From JAZNQN01 sp045656005 (GTDB taxonomy: Bacteria; Bacillota; Clostridia; UMGS1883; UMGS1540), in assembly GCA_045656005.1 (NCBI GenBank), contig JAZOQG010000056.1, forward strand, positions 1 to 16,302: a stretch of DNA of 16,302 nucleotides, written 5' to 3'. How positions within the stretch are numbered: the stretch's first letter is position 1; each line of letters begins with the position of its first letter. Under the pieces are notes generated by a model. It saw only the letters and a program-made list of their open reading frames with translations. It was not told where the DNA came from and searched no databases. Positions 1 to 6,885 of this stretch are shown here, in pieces. The translations under genes and the position numbers were made by a program.

Positions 1-539
1 TACTGACCGAACATGTAACCGATTTCTCTTGCACCAACACCAAGGTCACCTGCAGGAACATCAGTTTCAGCACCAATGTGACGGTAAAGCTCTGTCATAA
101 AGCTCTGGCAAAATCTCATGATTTCAGCATCACTCTTGCCATTGGGGTCAAAGTCTGCACCACCCTTACCACCGCCGATTGGAAGGCCTGTAAGGCTATT
201 TTTGAATATCTGTTCAAAACCGAGGAATTTAATGATACCGGAATATACATTTGGAGCAAAACGAAGTCCGCCCTTGTAAGGTCCGATTGCGCTGTTAAAC
301 TGAATTCTAAAACCTCTGTTTACCTGAACTTTGCCATTGTCGTCAACCCAAGGAACTCTGAACCAGATTTGTCTTTCAGGCTCTACGAGTCTTTCAAGCA
401 AACCTGCTTTTTCGTATTGTGGGTTTTTCTCCAGAACGGGCTCAATAGATTCAAGCACTTCTGTTACCGCCTGAATAAATTCGGGCTCATTTGCATTTTT
501 CTTTTTTAAGTTTTCCAGTACTTCCTGTACGTATGCCAT
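1..539 (-). CDS. gdhA: NADP-type glutamate dehydrogenase, N-terminal part (runs off the left edge)
   Basis: Hexameric glutamate dehydrogenase, which interconverts 2-oxoglutarate plus ammonium and glutamate in the cytoplasm. About 179 of roughly 450 residues lie in the window; the gene continues past base 1. The substrate-binding motif GPYKGGLRF and the catalytic motif PIGGGKGGADFDP are visible. Counting from the ATG at 539-537, the active-site residues fall at K89, K113, K125 and D165. As I recall, these are the numbers used for Clostridium symbiosum GDH, so the N-terminus is collinear with that enzyme and the start is well supported. An AAAGGAG ribosome binding site lies at 549-555, nine bases before the ATG. 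It is separated from upstream fba by a terminator and has its own promoter. The dinucleotide-binding domain is outside the window, so NADP versus NAD preference cannot be checked. Confidence 0.95.
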   Translation of the reverse strand, partial: MAYVQEVLENLKKKNANEPEFIQAVTEVLESIEPVLEKNPQYEKAGLLERLVEPERQIWFRVPWVDDNGKVQVNRGFRIQFNSAIGPYKGGLRFAPNVYSGIIKFLGFEQIFKNSLTGLPIGGGKGGADFDPNGKSDAEIMRFCQSFMTELYRHIGAETDVPAGDLGVGAREIGYMFGQ

Positions 540-571
540 TTAAAGTCACTCCTTTAACTTTTTACAACTAT

Positions 572-600
572 ATATAAGATTTTACCAAAAAATCAGTCAA
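572..600 (-). promoter_or_regulatory. Predicted sigma-A promoter of gdhA
   Basis: On the minus strand, TTGACT (595-600) is followed after 17 bases by TTATAT (572-577). Transcription would start near 565 and give a leader of about 25 bases that includes the AAAGGAG site. The surrounding sequence is very AT-rich, so a chance match is possible, but the -35 box, the spacing and the distance to the gene all fit. It lacks the TG extension seen in the other three promoters predicted here. Confidence 0.5.
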
Positions 601-743
601 ATTGCAACATTTTTCTCCAAAAAATTTTTCCTTTAAAAAATTTTAGCTAAATTTTCTAATTTTTTTATTATACTTTTTTCTGCTTTTATAAAATTTTTAT
701 TGTAAATAATTGGTTACTTTTTAAATTATATGCATATATAATC

Positions 744-774
744 AAAAAACATTCGCGCAAGGCGAATGTTTTTT
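744..774 (-). terminator. Rho-independent terminator of fba (nearly symmetrical)
   Basis: A perfect 9-bp stem (748-756 with 762-770) closes a 5-base loop, with A and T runs on its two sides. On the minus strand the hairpin ends in a T run, ten bases beyond the fba stop codon, so it should end fba transcription before gdhA. The rest of the 540-783 gap holds only the gdhA promoter and AT-rich sequence. Confidence 0.85.
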
Positions 775-783
775 TAAGTTTAA

Positions 784-1719
784 TTATGCTTTGCCGTTGC
801 AACCGAGAACATTAACGAGTTTTCTCTTAACAAGGTCTTTAATGTTAGCTCTTGCAGGTTTGAGGTACTGACGTGGGTCAAAGTGGTCAGGATGTTCCAT
901 GAAGTACTGTCTTATTGAACCTGTCATTGCAAGACGAAGGTCAGAGTCAATGTTGATTTTGCAAACAGCCATTTTAGCTGCCTGACGGAGCATATCCTCA
1001 GGAATACCAATGGCATCAGGCATTTTACCGCCGTTGGCATTAATCATTTCAACGTATTCAGGAATAACGGAAGAAGCACCGTGAAGAACAATCGGGAATC
1101 CAGGAAGTCTCTTTGAAACTTCTTCAAGAATATCGAAACGGAGCTGTGGTTTCTGACCTGGTTTGAATTTGTAAGCACCATGGCTTGTACCGATGGAGAT
1201 AGCGAGTGAATCAACACCTGTTCTTTCAACGAATTCCTGAACCTGGTCTGGGTCTGTGTAGGAACCTTCACCTGCAGCAACCTTAACGTCATCTTCAACA
1301 CCTTCAAGTCTGCCAAGCTCACCTTCTACAACAACGCCGTGAGCATGTGCATATTCAACAACCTGTTTTGTAAGAGCAACGTTGTCTTCAAAGCTATGGT
1401 GTGAACCGTCGATCATAACTGAAGTAAATCCGCCGTCGATACATGATTTACAAAGCTCAAAAGTATCGCCGTGGTCAAGATGAACACAGATAGGAAGGTC
1501 TGTTTCTATGATAGCAGCTTCGATAAGCTTCATAAGATATGTGTGATTTGCGTACTTACGAGCACCGGATGAAACCTGCAAAATGAGAGGAGCATTTTCC
1601 TCTTTAGCAGCTTCTGTGATACCCTGAACGATTTCCATGTTGTTAACATTGAAAGCACCGATAGCGTATCCTCCTTCGTAAGCTTTTTTGAACATTTCAG
1701 TAGATGTTACAAGTGGCAT
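784..1719 (-). CDS. fba: Class II fructose-1,6-bisphosphate aldolase
   Basis: Zinc-dependent aldolase that reversibly splits fructose 1,6-bisphosphate into dihydroxyacetone phosphate and glyceraldehyde 3-phosphate in glycolysis and gluconeogenesis. The protein has 311 residues and looks complete. Family signatures in order: the GAFNVNN motif near residues 21-27; HLDHGD at 80-85, holding the catalytic Asp82 and zinc ligand His83; a second metal region, VEGELG; then GTSHGAYKF and LHGASS, which carry the other zinc-binding histidines and phosphate-binding glycines; and a late NIDSDLR segment typical of the family. The ATG at 1719 has an AAGGAG site at 1728-1733, eight bases upstream. It is monocistronic by appearance, with its own promoter and terminator, and is transcribed divergently from the HIRAN gene. 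The stop codon is TAA. Confidence 0.96.
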   Translation of the reverse strand: MPLVTSTEMFKKAYEGGYAIGAFNVNNMEIVQGITEAAKEENAPLILQVSSGARKYANHTYLMKLIEAAIIETDLPICVHLDHGDTFELCKSCIDGGFTSVMIDGSHHSFEDNVALTKQVVEYAHAHGVVVEGELGRLEGVEDDVKVAAGEGSYTDPDQVQEFVERTGVDSLAISIGTSHGAYKFKPGQKPQLRFDILEEVSKRLPGFPIVLHGASSVIPEYVEMINANGGKMPDAIGIPEDMLRQAAKMAVCKINIDSDLRLAMTGSIRQYFMEHPDHFDPRQYLKPARANIKDLVKRKLVNVLGCNGKA

Positions 1720-1768
1720 TTTAATCTCTCCTTTTTGTTTGCTTGTTAATTTATTAACACTGCATATT

Positions 1769-1796
1769 ATTTTATCATATTATGCCCAAAAGTCAA
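1769..1796 (-). promoter_or_regulatory. Predicted extended -10 promoter of fba
   Basis: On the minus strand, TTGACT (1791-1796) is followed after 16 bases by TAAAAT (1769-1774), which is directly preceded by TGA, giving the extended -10 TGATAAAAT. The expected start site near 1762 leaves a leader of about 43 bases. The same 9-base extended -10 occurs ahead of metG. Confidence 0.65.
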
Positions 1797-1854
1797 GAGT
1801 TTTTACATAATTTATGCATTTTCATAAAATTATTCCAATATACATATTATTTTG

Positions 1855-1883
1855 TTGAAATTATTTGAAGTTTATGTTAAAAT
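1855..1883 (+). promoter_or_regulatory. Predicted extended -10 promoter of the HIRAN-MATE unit
   Basis: TTGAAA (1855-1860) is followed after 17 bases by TAAAAT (1878-1883), preceded by TGT, giving TGTTAAAAT. The expected transcript start is near 1889-1890, about ten bases before the ATG at 1900. If this promoter is real, the TTG codon at 1852 lies upstream of the transcript and cannot be the start. Its -35 box is 58 bases from the divergent fba -35 box. Confidence 0.6.
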
Positions 1884-1899
1884 TGTCTGGGTGATTAAA

Positions 1900-2190
1900 A
1901 TGGAAGATGTTTTTGTTACGATAACAGGTATGCGACATCACTTTGGCTCTTCGAAACTTAAAACAGGAATGATTTTAAAACTTTCAAAGGAACCCCAAAA
2001 CCCGTTTGATCCATGCGCAATATCAGCTTCTCTTCCATCGCTTGGAACAGTCGGCTATGTAGCGAACGGAGAAAACACCGTGACAGAGGGCACTTTTAGT
2101 GCAGAAAAACTTTATAATCTCATCAAAGATGAGGCATTTTGCAAAATAATGTTTAAAACTGATAGCTTTTTAATAGGAAAAATACTTTAA
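1900..2190 (+). CDS. Small HIRAN-domain protein
   Basis: A 96-residue protein that consists essentially of one HIRAN domain. The recognisable pattern is an early FVTITGMRHHF strand, then a GMILKLSKEPQNPFDPCAI segment matching the family's G-x-L-x-L-x-(R/K)EP-x-NPxDPxAI core, and GTVGYVA after it. In eukaryotic HLTF the HIRAN domain binds single-stranded DNA ends; the role of stand-alone bacterial copies is not settled, so no function is assigned. The ATG at 1900 was chosen over the longer TTG start at 1852 because domain homology begins there, GGGTGAT lies just upstream as a ribosome binding site, and the best promoter would begin the transcript near 1890. The transporter gene follows after 17 bases, so they are probably co-transcribed. 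Confidence 0.75.
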   Translation: MEDVFVTITGMRHHFGSSKLKTGMILKLSKEPQNPFDPCAISASLPSLGTVGYVANGENTVTEGTFSAEKLYNLIKDEAFCKIMFKTDSFLIGKIL

Positions 2191-2207
2191 CGAAAAGAGA
2201 TGTACAT

Positions 2208-3560
2208 ATGAAATTTCTAAAACAAAACAAGGAGTATATTTCCACGGCAATGAAAATAGGTGTGCCATCTATGGTGGAATCTTTTTTCGTATGCCTTGCA
2301 GGTCTTGTGGACTCTCTTATGGTAAGTTCACTGGGGGCTGAAGCAGTTGCGGCGGTAGGAATTACAACACAGCCGAAATTTATGGGACTTGCTGTCTTTT
2401 TTGCACTTAATGTATCAGTTTCCGCCCTCGTTGCAAGACGATATGGCGAAAAAGACCGCAAAGGCGCAAACTCCGTTTTGATTACATCTTTTTGGATTAC
2501 ACTTGCACTTGCGGTGGTAATCTCGGCTTTATGCGTTTTCTTTGCTCCGCAGATTATTTCTTTTTGCGGTGCAACCGCGGAAACACACGCTGATGCCGTT
2601 ACATATTATCGGATTATTATGGGAGGCATGATTTTTAACTGCATTCAGATGTGCATAAACTCCGCACAGCGAGGTATAGGTAACACAAAAATCACAATGC
2701 GTACAAACCTTGTTTCAAATGGTGTAAATGTCATATTAAACTACCTGCTCATCGGAGGAAACTTTGGTTTTCCCGCTTTAGGAATTAAAGGTGCGGCTCT
2801 TGCAACCGTACTTGGAACTGTTGTTTCGTCAATCATGAGTGTAATGTCAGTTTCCCATAATAAATGCTTTGTAAGCTTTGTGTTTGTAATCAAAAATAAA
2901 ATAAATGCAACCTTCTCATGCATTAAAGCCATTATTAAAATAGGATATGGTGTGTTCTTTGAACAGATTTTAATGCGTGTAGGCTTCATGGCAACTGCCA
3001 TAATGGCGGCAAATCAGGGCACTTATGCCATGGCGGCACATCAGGTTTCAATGAATATTTTAAGCCTTTCATTTGCTTTTGGTGACGGACTTCAGTCAGC
3101 CGCAGTTGCACTTGTTGGCAAAAGCCTTGGTGAAAAAAATCCCGATAACGCAAAAAGCTATGCGAGGTCATGCCAGTTTATAGGACTTCTTATAACAATT
3201 ATAATGGCTATTTTCTTTGCACTCAGTGCCGAATGGATAATGTCCCTGTTCTTTAAAGAAACGGAAATTATTGAAATAGGCAAAAAACTTGTGTATATGA
3301 TAATTTTAGTAGTTTTGTTCCAGATAAGACAAATAGTTTATATGGGATGCCTGCGCGGTGCGGGTGACACACTCTTTACCGCAGTAGTAGCATCCGTTTC
3401 CACCACCTTCGTAAGAACTGCTGTTTCCTATATCTGCGGATACACATTAGGTCTTGGAATTATTGGCATATGGCTCGGAATTGCCAGTGACGGCATAACA
3501 AAGTATACATGCTCATATTTCCGTTTCAAATCAAATAAATGGGTAAATATTAAAATATAA
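2208..3560 (+). CDS. MATE family efflux transporter
   Basis: A multidrug and toxin extrusion (MATE) transporter, an inner-membrane exporter usually driven by a Na+ or H+ gradient. The 450-residue length, about twelve hydrophobic segments and two similar halves fit the family. Typical elements are the N-terminal GVPSMVESFF and VDSLMVSSLGAEAVAAVG segments, the QRGIGNTKITMR loop (compare the usual LRG-x-GDT), the start of the second half (KIGYGVFFEQILMRVG), and CLRGAGDT in the second half. The substrate cannot be predicted. The ATG at 2208 is preceded by only a weak purine-rich site (AAAAGAGA). No terminator is visible between this gene and metG, and the metG promoter starts one base after the stop codon, so read-through into metG is possible. 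Confidence 0.92.
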   Translation: MKFLKQNKEYISTAMKIGVPSMVESFFVCLAGLVDSLMVSSLGAEAVAAVGITTQPKFMGLAVFFALNVSVSALVARRYGEKDRKGANSVLITSFWITLALAVVISALCVFFAPQIISFCGATAETHADAVTYYRIIMGGMIFNCIQMCINSAQRGIGNTKITMRTNLVSNGVNVILNYLLIGGNFGFPALGIKGAALATVLGTVVSSIMSVMSVSHNKCFVSFVFVIKNKINATFSCIKAIIKIGYGVFFEQILMRVGFMATAIMAANQGTYAMAAHQVSMNILSLSFAFGDGLQSAAVALVGKSLGEKNPDNAKSYARSCQFIGLLITIIMAIFFALSAEWIMSLFFKETEIIEIGKKLVYMIILVVLFQIRQIVYMGCLRGAGDTLFTAVVASVSTTFVRTAVSYICGYTLGLGIIGIWLGIASDGITKYTCSYFRFKSNKWVNIKI

Positions 3561-3561
3561 C

Positions 3562-3590
3562 TTGAATATTTTGTAAAATAATGATAAAAT
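3562..3590 (+). promoter_or_regulatory. Predicted extended -10 promoter of metG
   Basis: TTGAAT (3562-3567) is followed after 17 bases by TAAAAT (3585-3590), preceded by TGA, giving TGATAAAAT as at fba. The expected start near 3597 leaves a leader of only about 34 bases. That is too short for a T-box or SAM riboswitch, so neither appears to control metG from this promoter. Confidence 0.65.
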
Positions 3591-3630
3591 AGCTTTTATA
3601 AGTAAAATTTTCGAGAAAAGAGGTAATAAA

Positions 3631-5547
3631 ATGAGCGAAAAAGTAAAATTTTATATAACAACCGCCATAGCATATACTTCACGTAAACCTCATATCGGAA
3701 ACACCTATGAGGTTGTTTTGACAGATGCTATTGCGAGATTTAAAAAAATGATGGGATACGATGTTTTCTTCCTTACAGGTACCGATGAACATGGACAGAA
3801 AATTCAGGAAATTGCAGAAAGTGAAGGCATCACTCCCCAGAAATATGTTGATAAAATCGCAGGCGAAATCAAAGATATATGGAATTTGATGGGTGCTGAC
3901 TATAATAAATTTATCAGAACTACTGATGATTACCACGTTGAAGCGGTTAAAAAGATTTTCAAAAAACTTTACGAGCAGGGAGATATTTATAAAGGCGAAT
4001 ATGAGGGACTTTACTGCGTTCCCTGCGAAAGTTTCTTTACAGAAACCCAACTCGTTGACGGTTGTTGTCCCGACTGTGGCAGACCTGTTAAGAAAACAAA
4101 AGAAGAAGCATACTTTTTCAAAATGAGCAAATATCAGAACCGCTTGATGGAACACATCGAGAAAAACCCCGATTTCATCATGCCTGAAAGCCGCAAAAAG
4201 GAAATGGTAAACAACTTCTTAAAACCGGGACTTCAGGATTTGTGCGTATCGAGAACATCATTTAACTGGGGCGTTCCCGTTGACTTTGATGATAAACACG
4301 TAATTTATGTGTGGATAGACGCACTTTCAAACTATATTACAGCGCTTGGCTACTCACCCGATGGAAGCAGTGACCTTTATAAAAAATATTGGCCATGCGA
4401 TGTTCATATCATAGGAAAAGATATTCTTCGTTTCCATACAATCTACTGGCCGATTATGCTTATGGCACTCGGTGAGCCACTTCCAAAACAGATTTTCGGT
4501 CATCCATGGCTTTTGTCAGGAATGGATAAAATGAGTAAATCAAGGGGCAACGTGCTTTATGCTGATGACCTTGCAGCGCAGTTTGGTGTTGACGCAGTAA
4601 GATATTATCTTTTAAGCGAAATGCCTTATGCACAGGATGGTACAATTTCATACGAAAATATTATTGCAAGATATAACTCTGACCTTGCCAATAATCTCGG
4701 CAACCTTGTAAACAGAACAGTTGCAATGGTTAAAAAATATTTTGGCGGAGTGGTTCCTGCTCCCTCCAAAGCCGATGCACTTGACAGCGAACTTTCAGAT
4801 TTTGCGGTAAAGACAGTTTCCGATTATAAAGAAAAAATGAATTCTTTCCGCCTTGCAGATGCTGCCGATGCAGTTATCTCACTTGGAAAACGTTCAAATA
4901 AATATATTGACGAAACTGCTCCTTGGGCATTGGCAAAAGATGAAGAGCAAAAAGAAAGGCTTGGCACAGTTCTTTATAACCTTGTTGAAAGCATTAGATT
5001 TATCGCAGTTATGCTCGCACCCATGATGCCGGAAACATCAGAAAACATCTTAAAACAGATAAACTGTGACTTAAATACAATAGAAAGCATCGAAAAGTTC
5101 GGCGCATACCCCATAAACAATCAAGTAGGCGAAGCCACTCCTCTCTTCCAGAGAATTGATGAAGCAAAGTTTTTCGAAGCACTTAAAAAAGCAGAAGAAC
5201 CAAAAGAGGAAGTAAAGGAAGAAAATTATATTTCTATTGATGATTTTGCAAAACTGGAAATCAAAGTTGGCGAAGTGCTCGAATGTAAAAAAGCAGAAGA
5301 CTCCGATAAACTTCTCGTTTCAAAAATTGATATCGGAGATAAAGTAATTCAGGTCGTATCAGGTATTGCAAAAACTTATGCACCCGAAGAATTTGTCGGC
5401 AAAAAAGTTCCCGTTGTTACAAATCTTAAACCCGTAAAACTTCGCGGAATTTTGTCAGAAGGTATGGTGCTTGCAGCGTCCTCTAAAAAGGATTTAGCCG
5501 TACTTACAATTGATAAAGACATGCCAAACGGAACTAAAATCAGCTAA
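3631..5547 (+). CDS. metG: Methionyl-tRNA synthetase with C-terminal tRNA-binding domain
   Basis: Charges initiator and elongator tRNA-Met with methionine in an ATP-dependent reaction in the cytoplasm. The 638-residue protein is a complete class I synthetase: HIGH-type motif HIGN at 21-24, the inserted zinc knuckle with two CxxC pairs (C129/C132 and C146/C149), the KMSKS loop at 300-304, then the helical anticodon-binding domain. From about residue 535 to the end there is a Trbp111-like OB-fold (FAKLEIKVGEVLECKKAE, SGIAKTYAPEEFVGKKVPVV, LRGILSEGMVLAAS), which strengthens tRNA binding and dimerisation. An AAGAGG site at 3618-3623 precedes the ATG. A short acidic, lysine-rich linker (KKAEEPKEEVKEE) joins the two parts. 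In many Firmicutes tatD follows metG on the same strand; here tatD is next but faces it. Confidence 0.97.
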   Translation: MSEKVKFYITTAIAYTSRKPHIGNTYEVVLTDAIARFKKMMGYDVFFLTGTDEHGQKIQEIAESEGITPQKYVDKIAGEIKDIWNLMGADYNKFIRTTDDYHVEAVKKIFKKLYEQGDIYKGEYEGLYCVPCESFFTETQLVDGCCPDCGRPVKKTKEEAYFFKMSKYQNRLMEHIEKNPDFIMPESRKKEMVNNFLKPGLQDLCVSRTSFNWGVPVDFDDKHVIYVWIDALSNYITALGYSPDGSSDLYKKYWPCDVHIIGKDILRFHTIYWPIMLMALGEPLPKQIFGHPWLLSGMDKMSKSRGNVLYADDLAAQFGVDAVRYYLLSEMPYAQDGTISYENIIARYNSDLANNLGNLVNRTVAMVKKYFGGVVPAPSKADALDSELSDFAVKTVSDYKEKMNSFRLADAADAVISLGKRSNKYIDETAPWALAKDEEQKERLGTVLYNLVESIRFIAVMLAPMMPETSENILKQINCDLNTIESIEKFGAYPINNQVGEATPLFQRIDEAKFFEALKKAEEPKEEVKEENYISIDDFAKLEIKVGEVLECKKAEDSDKLLVSKIDIGDKVIQVVSGIAKTYAPEEFVGKKVPVVTNLKPVKLRGILSEGMVLAASSKKDLAVLTIDKDMPNGTKIS

Positions 5548-5634
5548 CGTGCTTGATAAAACAACACCGAACGCAAAAAGTAAATTTATCTTTTCAGTAT
5601 CACTTGTGCCACATTTTGTTTAACATATTTAAAG

Positions 5635-5670
5635 AAACCATCCGTATATTGCTTACGGATGGTTTTTATT
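5635..5670 (+). terminator. Rho-independent terminator of metG
   Basis: A perfect 12-bp stem (5635-5646 with 5654-5665) and 7-base loop are followed by a T-rich tail. It lies 87 bases after the metG stop codon. Read on the other strand the hairpin is followed by TTTCTTT, so it may also end the long minus-strand operon after tatD. Confidence 0.85.
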
Positions 5671-5689
5671 ATATTACTTTTTGCTACGA

Positions 5690-5737
5690 ACAAACTGCCC
5701 CATCGTGGTATACAAATACAACTTCGTCGCAGTTTGT
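5690..5737. repeat. 9-bp inverted repeat between metG and tatD
   Basis: ACAAACTGC at 5690-5698 and its exact reverse complement at 5729-5737 flank 30 bases. The element lies in the convergent metG/tatD gap, between the terminator hairpin and the tatD stop codon. It has no T run and does not itself look like a terminator. The stretch 5548-5767 contains no other gene that I can support. The sequence occurs once in this window, so repetition across the genome is only a suspicion. Confidence 0.45.
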
Positions 5738-5767
5738 CCGTTTGGCACTATTTTCTCTTCGCACCTA

Positions 5768-6532
5768 TCATAACCCAAAAAATCCCCTTGCATTTTCACT
5801 TGTTGCTATCTCAACTTCCTCAAAACTAATTCCTTTAACTTCTGCAATTTTTTCGGCAGTTAAGTGCATCAGCGTCGAGTCATTTCGTTTTCCTCTGTAC
5901 GGAGTCGGGGCAAGATATGGTGCATCTGTTTCAAGCATAAGCCTATCAAGCGGAACATATTTTGTGGCTTCTATGGTTTTTGCCGCATTTTTAAATGTTA
6001 CCACACCGCCGAGCGAAATGTAAAGCCCCATATCTAAAATGATTTTTAGTGTTTCAACGCTTCCGCTAAAACAGTGCATAACGGCTGACATGTCTTTTAC
6101 ATTTTCACATTTAAGTATGTCAAGTGTGTCCTTGCATGCATCCCTCTCGTGAATTACAATGGGAAGGTTTACTTCTTTTGCAATTTGAATTTGCCTTTTA
6201 AATGCATTTTTCTGTCCTTCCTTCGAAACATCAGGATAATGGTAATCAAGTCCTATTTCCCCTATTGCAACAACCTTTTCAGATGAAAGTGCCGCATTTT
6301 TTATTTTCACATAGTCGCTTTCCGTCAAAGTTGGTCCGTCATAAGGATGAACGCCAACAGTTGCATAAACATGCGGAAATTTTTCCGCAAGGGAAATGCA
6401 CTCATTCATACTATCAATGCAGTCGCTTACATTTATTACCTTCTCCACTCCGTTTTGGGGAAGTGACGAAAGCAACCCGAAACGGTCATCATCAAATGCT
6501 TTGTCGTTATAATGTGCGTGTGAATCTATCAT
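5768..6532 (-). CDS. tatD: TatD family metal-dependent hydrolase (DNase)
   Basis: A 254-residue TIM-barrel metallohydrolase of the TatD family; characterised members are 3'-5' DNases, some linked to DNA repair and quality control. All metal-ligand motifs are present: SHAH (H5, H7) at the N-terminus, GEIGLDYH with E92, IHERDA with H128, HCFSG with H153, and ETDAPYL with D203. The following PYRGKRN signature is also intact. The length is typical. The ATG at 6532 lies 8 bases after the stop of the upstream membrane-protein gene, with TGAGGT overlapping that stop as the ribosome binding site. It is the last gene of the minus-strand operon and ends in TGA. The usual partner metG is adjacent but on the opposite strand. 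Confidence 0.94.
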   Translation of the reverse strand: MIDSHAHYNDKAFDDDRFGLLSSLPQNGVEKVINVSDCIDSMNECISLAEKFPHVYATVGVHPYDGPTLTESDYVKIKNAALSSEKVVAIGEIGLDYHYPDVSKEGQKNAFKRQIQIAKEVNLPIVIHERDACKDTLDILKCENVKDMSAVMHCFSGSVETLKIILDMGLYISLGGVVTFKNAAKTIEATKYVPLDRLMLETDAPYLAPTPYRGKRNDSTLMHLTAEKIAEVKGISFEEVEIATSENARGFFGL

Positions 6533-6540
6533 ATTTTACC

Positions 6541-6885
6541 TCAGAATAAAACTACCAGAATAATTGCCATAATTGCCACAAAAAGAATAATTGCCCCTAT
6601 AAGCAGGATAAAAAAGAGCTTTGTTGAAAGAACATTGATGCCCTTTAAAAACAGCAGAAATGCCGATAAAAACGTAAGCGCAAACATAAGGTACATAAGC
6701 GTTGCAGAACCTGTGTATGCTATTACGGGTATGTTTAAAAGAAACCCTACATTTACAATAAGCATAACTCCTGCAAGATATGCAATTCCCCTTGCAAGCG
6801 AGCTTTCAGGATGTAAATTAAGCCACATAAGGCAAAATGCCAGTATAACCACTATCGAAAGCGGAAATCCAATAAGTTGTTCCAT
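6541..6885 (-). CDS. Small four-helix membrane protein of unknown function
   Basis: I do not recognise this 114-residue protein. It is almost entirely hydrophobic, with four likely membrane segments at about 4-24, 32-50, 61-80 and 89-114. There are short polar loops (HPESSLAR near 25-32, KGINVLSTK near 81-89), no signal peptide and no catalytic motif. Its start overlaps the stop of the upstream FAD oxidoreductase by one base (TAATG), and AAAGGA lies about 11 bases before the ATG, so translation is probably coupled. tatD follows after 8 bases. Its position invites a link to the flavoproteins, for example as a membrane partner, but nothing in the sequence shows that. Confidence 0.8.
   Translation of the reverse strand: MEQLIGFPLSIVVILAFCLMWLNLHPESSLARGIAYLAGVMLIVNVGFLLNIPVIAYTGSATLMYLMFALTFLSAFLLFLKGINVLSTKLFFILLIGAIILFVAIMAIILVVLF

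Noticed and set aside
78..509. 143-codon plus-strand open frame at the left edge
   Set aside because: It is antisense to gdhA, whose active-site residues are all in place on the other strand.
1809..1831. Imperfect palindrome between the divergent fba and HIRAN promoters (TTATG-N6-CATAA)
   Set aside because: Only five matching pairs in very AT-rich DNA; expected by chance and not a convincing operator.
3591..3630. T-box or SAM riboswitch in front of metG
   Set aside because: The space between the predicted transcription start and the ATG is about 34 bases, and no T-box sequence or leader terminator is visible.
5553..6023. 156-codon plus-strand open frame after metG
   Set aside because: It crosses the metG terminator and lies mostly antisense to tatD; no promoter, no ribosome binding site and no recognisable protein.
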